DNA from: Pseudonocardia autotrophica | GTDB taxonomy: Bacteria; Actinomycetota; Actinomycetes; Mycobacteriales; Pseudonocardiaceae | Assembly: GCF_000717175.1 (NCBI RefSeq) | Contig: NZ_JNYD01000056.1 | Coordinates: forward strand, 1 to 14,733 | Length of the DNA: 14,733 nucleotides | Reading direction: 5' to 3' | Shown here: positions 14,449-14,733 of the stretch, piece after piece | Numbering within the stretch: the stretch's first letter is position 1 | Layout: each line of letters opens with the position of its first letter | Notes under the pieces: generated by a model | Seen by the model: the letters and a program-made list of their open reading frames with translations, nothing else | What the model was told of the DNA's origin: nothing | Database searches by the model: none | Position numbers and translations under genes: made by a program

Positions 14449-14733
14449 GTGACGACGAACCAGGCGGGCCCCGAGGTCCGCGCCAAGGACCGGGTGGTGA
14501 TCCGGTTCGCGGGTGACTCCGGCGACGGGATGCAGCTCACGGGTGACCGGTTCACCTCGGAGACCGCGACCTTCGGCAACGACCTGTCCACGCTGCCGAA
14601 CTTCCCGGCCGAGATCCGCGCCCCTGCCGGGACCCTGCCCGGGGTCAGCTCGTTCCAGCTGCACTTCGCCAACTACGACATCCTGACTCCGGGCGACCGG
14701 CCGGACGTGCTGGTGGCGATGAACCCGGCCGCG
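14449..14733 (+). CDS. korA: 2-oxoacid:ferredoxin oxidoreductase, alpha subunit (partial, 5' part)
   Basis: A GTG start at 14449-14451, with GAGGAGG seven bases upstream, opens a frame that runs out of the window after 95 codons. The protein carries the gamma-type domain at the N-terminus of Kor[21 protein letters not shown], then [20 protein letters not shown] and QLHFANYDI. This is characteristic of actinobacterial 2-oxoglutarate:ferredoxin oxidoreductase alpha subunits, which oxidise 2-oxoglutarate to succinyl-CoA with reduction of ferredoxin. A beta subunit gene is expected just downstream. It is divergent from the catabolic genes and may be a neighbouring core-metabolism gene, not part of the pathway. 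The symbol assumes 2-oxoglutarate specificity, which this fragment cannot prove. Confidence 0.9.
   Translation, partial: MTTNQAGPEVRAKDRVVIRFAGDSGDGMQLTGDRFTSETATFGNDLSTLPNFPAEIRAPAGTLPGVSSFQLHFANYDILTPGDRPDVLVAMNPAA

Overview
The window is GC-rich (about 70% by eye) with strong third-position G/C bias, GTG starts and clean GGAGG-type ribosome binding sites. It reads as chromosomal DNA of an actinomycete; a Pseudonocardia- or Mycobacterium-like host is plausible, but there is no rRNA or marker gene to prove it. Almost everything lies on the minus strand, so transcription runs from high to low coordinates. I see no tRNA, rRNA or CRISPR array.

Layout in the order of transcription. At the right edge a 2-oxoacid:ferredoxin oxidoreductase alpha subunit (korA-like) starts on the plus strand and runs out of the window. 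It is divergent from an 806-residue tandem CaiB/Frc-type CoA transferase (11679-14099). After a strong hairpin and a decayed SDR fragment come cytochrome P450 no. 2 (10122-11375), then, behind its own promoter, an SDR dehydrogenase (9083-9943), a small 3Fe-4S-type ferredoxin (8817-9038) and a phthalate-dioxygenase-type reductase (7764-8732). A second block begins after a 121-base gap: a Rieske oxygenase alpha subunit (6428-7642), a tandem GNAT (5448-6431), an NTF2-like/DUF35 fusion (4694-5434), a cysteine-less SCP2/Ltp-type thiolase homologue (3506-4684) and an acyl-CoA synthetase (1939-3456). Next is a 5'-truncated aldehyde dehydrogenase remnant, then cytochrome P450 no. 1 (135-1370) with its own promoter. 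The tail of an unidentified plus-strand gene, possibly an IS110-type transposase, ends at position 78.

Functionally this looks like a catabolic locus for an alicyclic, terpenoid, steroid-like or aromatic carboxylic acid. The oxygenases (two P450s and a Rieske enzyme with reductase and ferredoxin) hydroxylate the substrate and the SDR oxidises an alcohol. The ligase and the CoA transferase form CoA thioesters, and the thiolase-fold protein with its DUF35 partner cleaves a C-C bond, probably as an aldolase rather than a true thiolase. The substrate cannot be read from the sequence.

The most striking non-coding signal is a promoter design shared by P450 no. 1 and the SDR operon: TTGAC, 16-base spacer, TATAAG, with an AACCT-N9-AGGT inverted repeat overlaying spacer and -10. 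A weaker copy lies before the Rieske gene and a half-conserved one before the CoA transferase. Together with an 18-base dyad shared by two other intergenic regions, this suggests one or two dedicated regulators not encoded in the window. The gene remnants at both ends suggest the locus was assembled by rearrangement.
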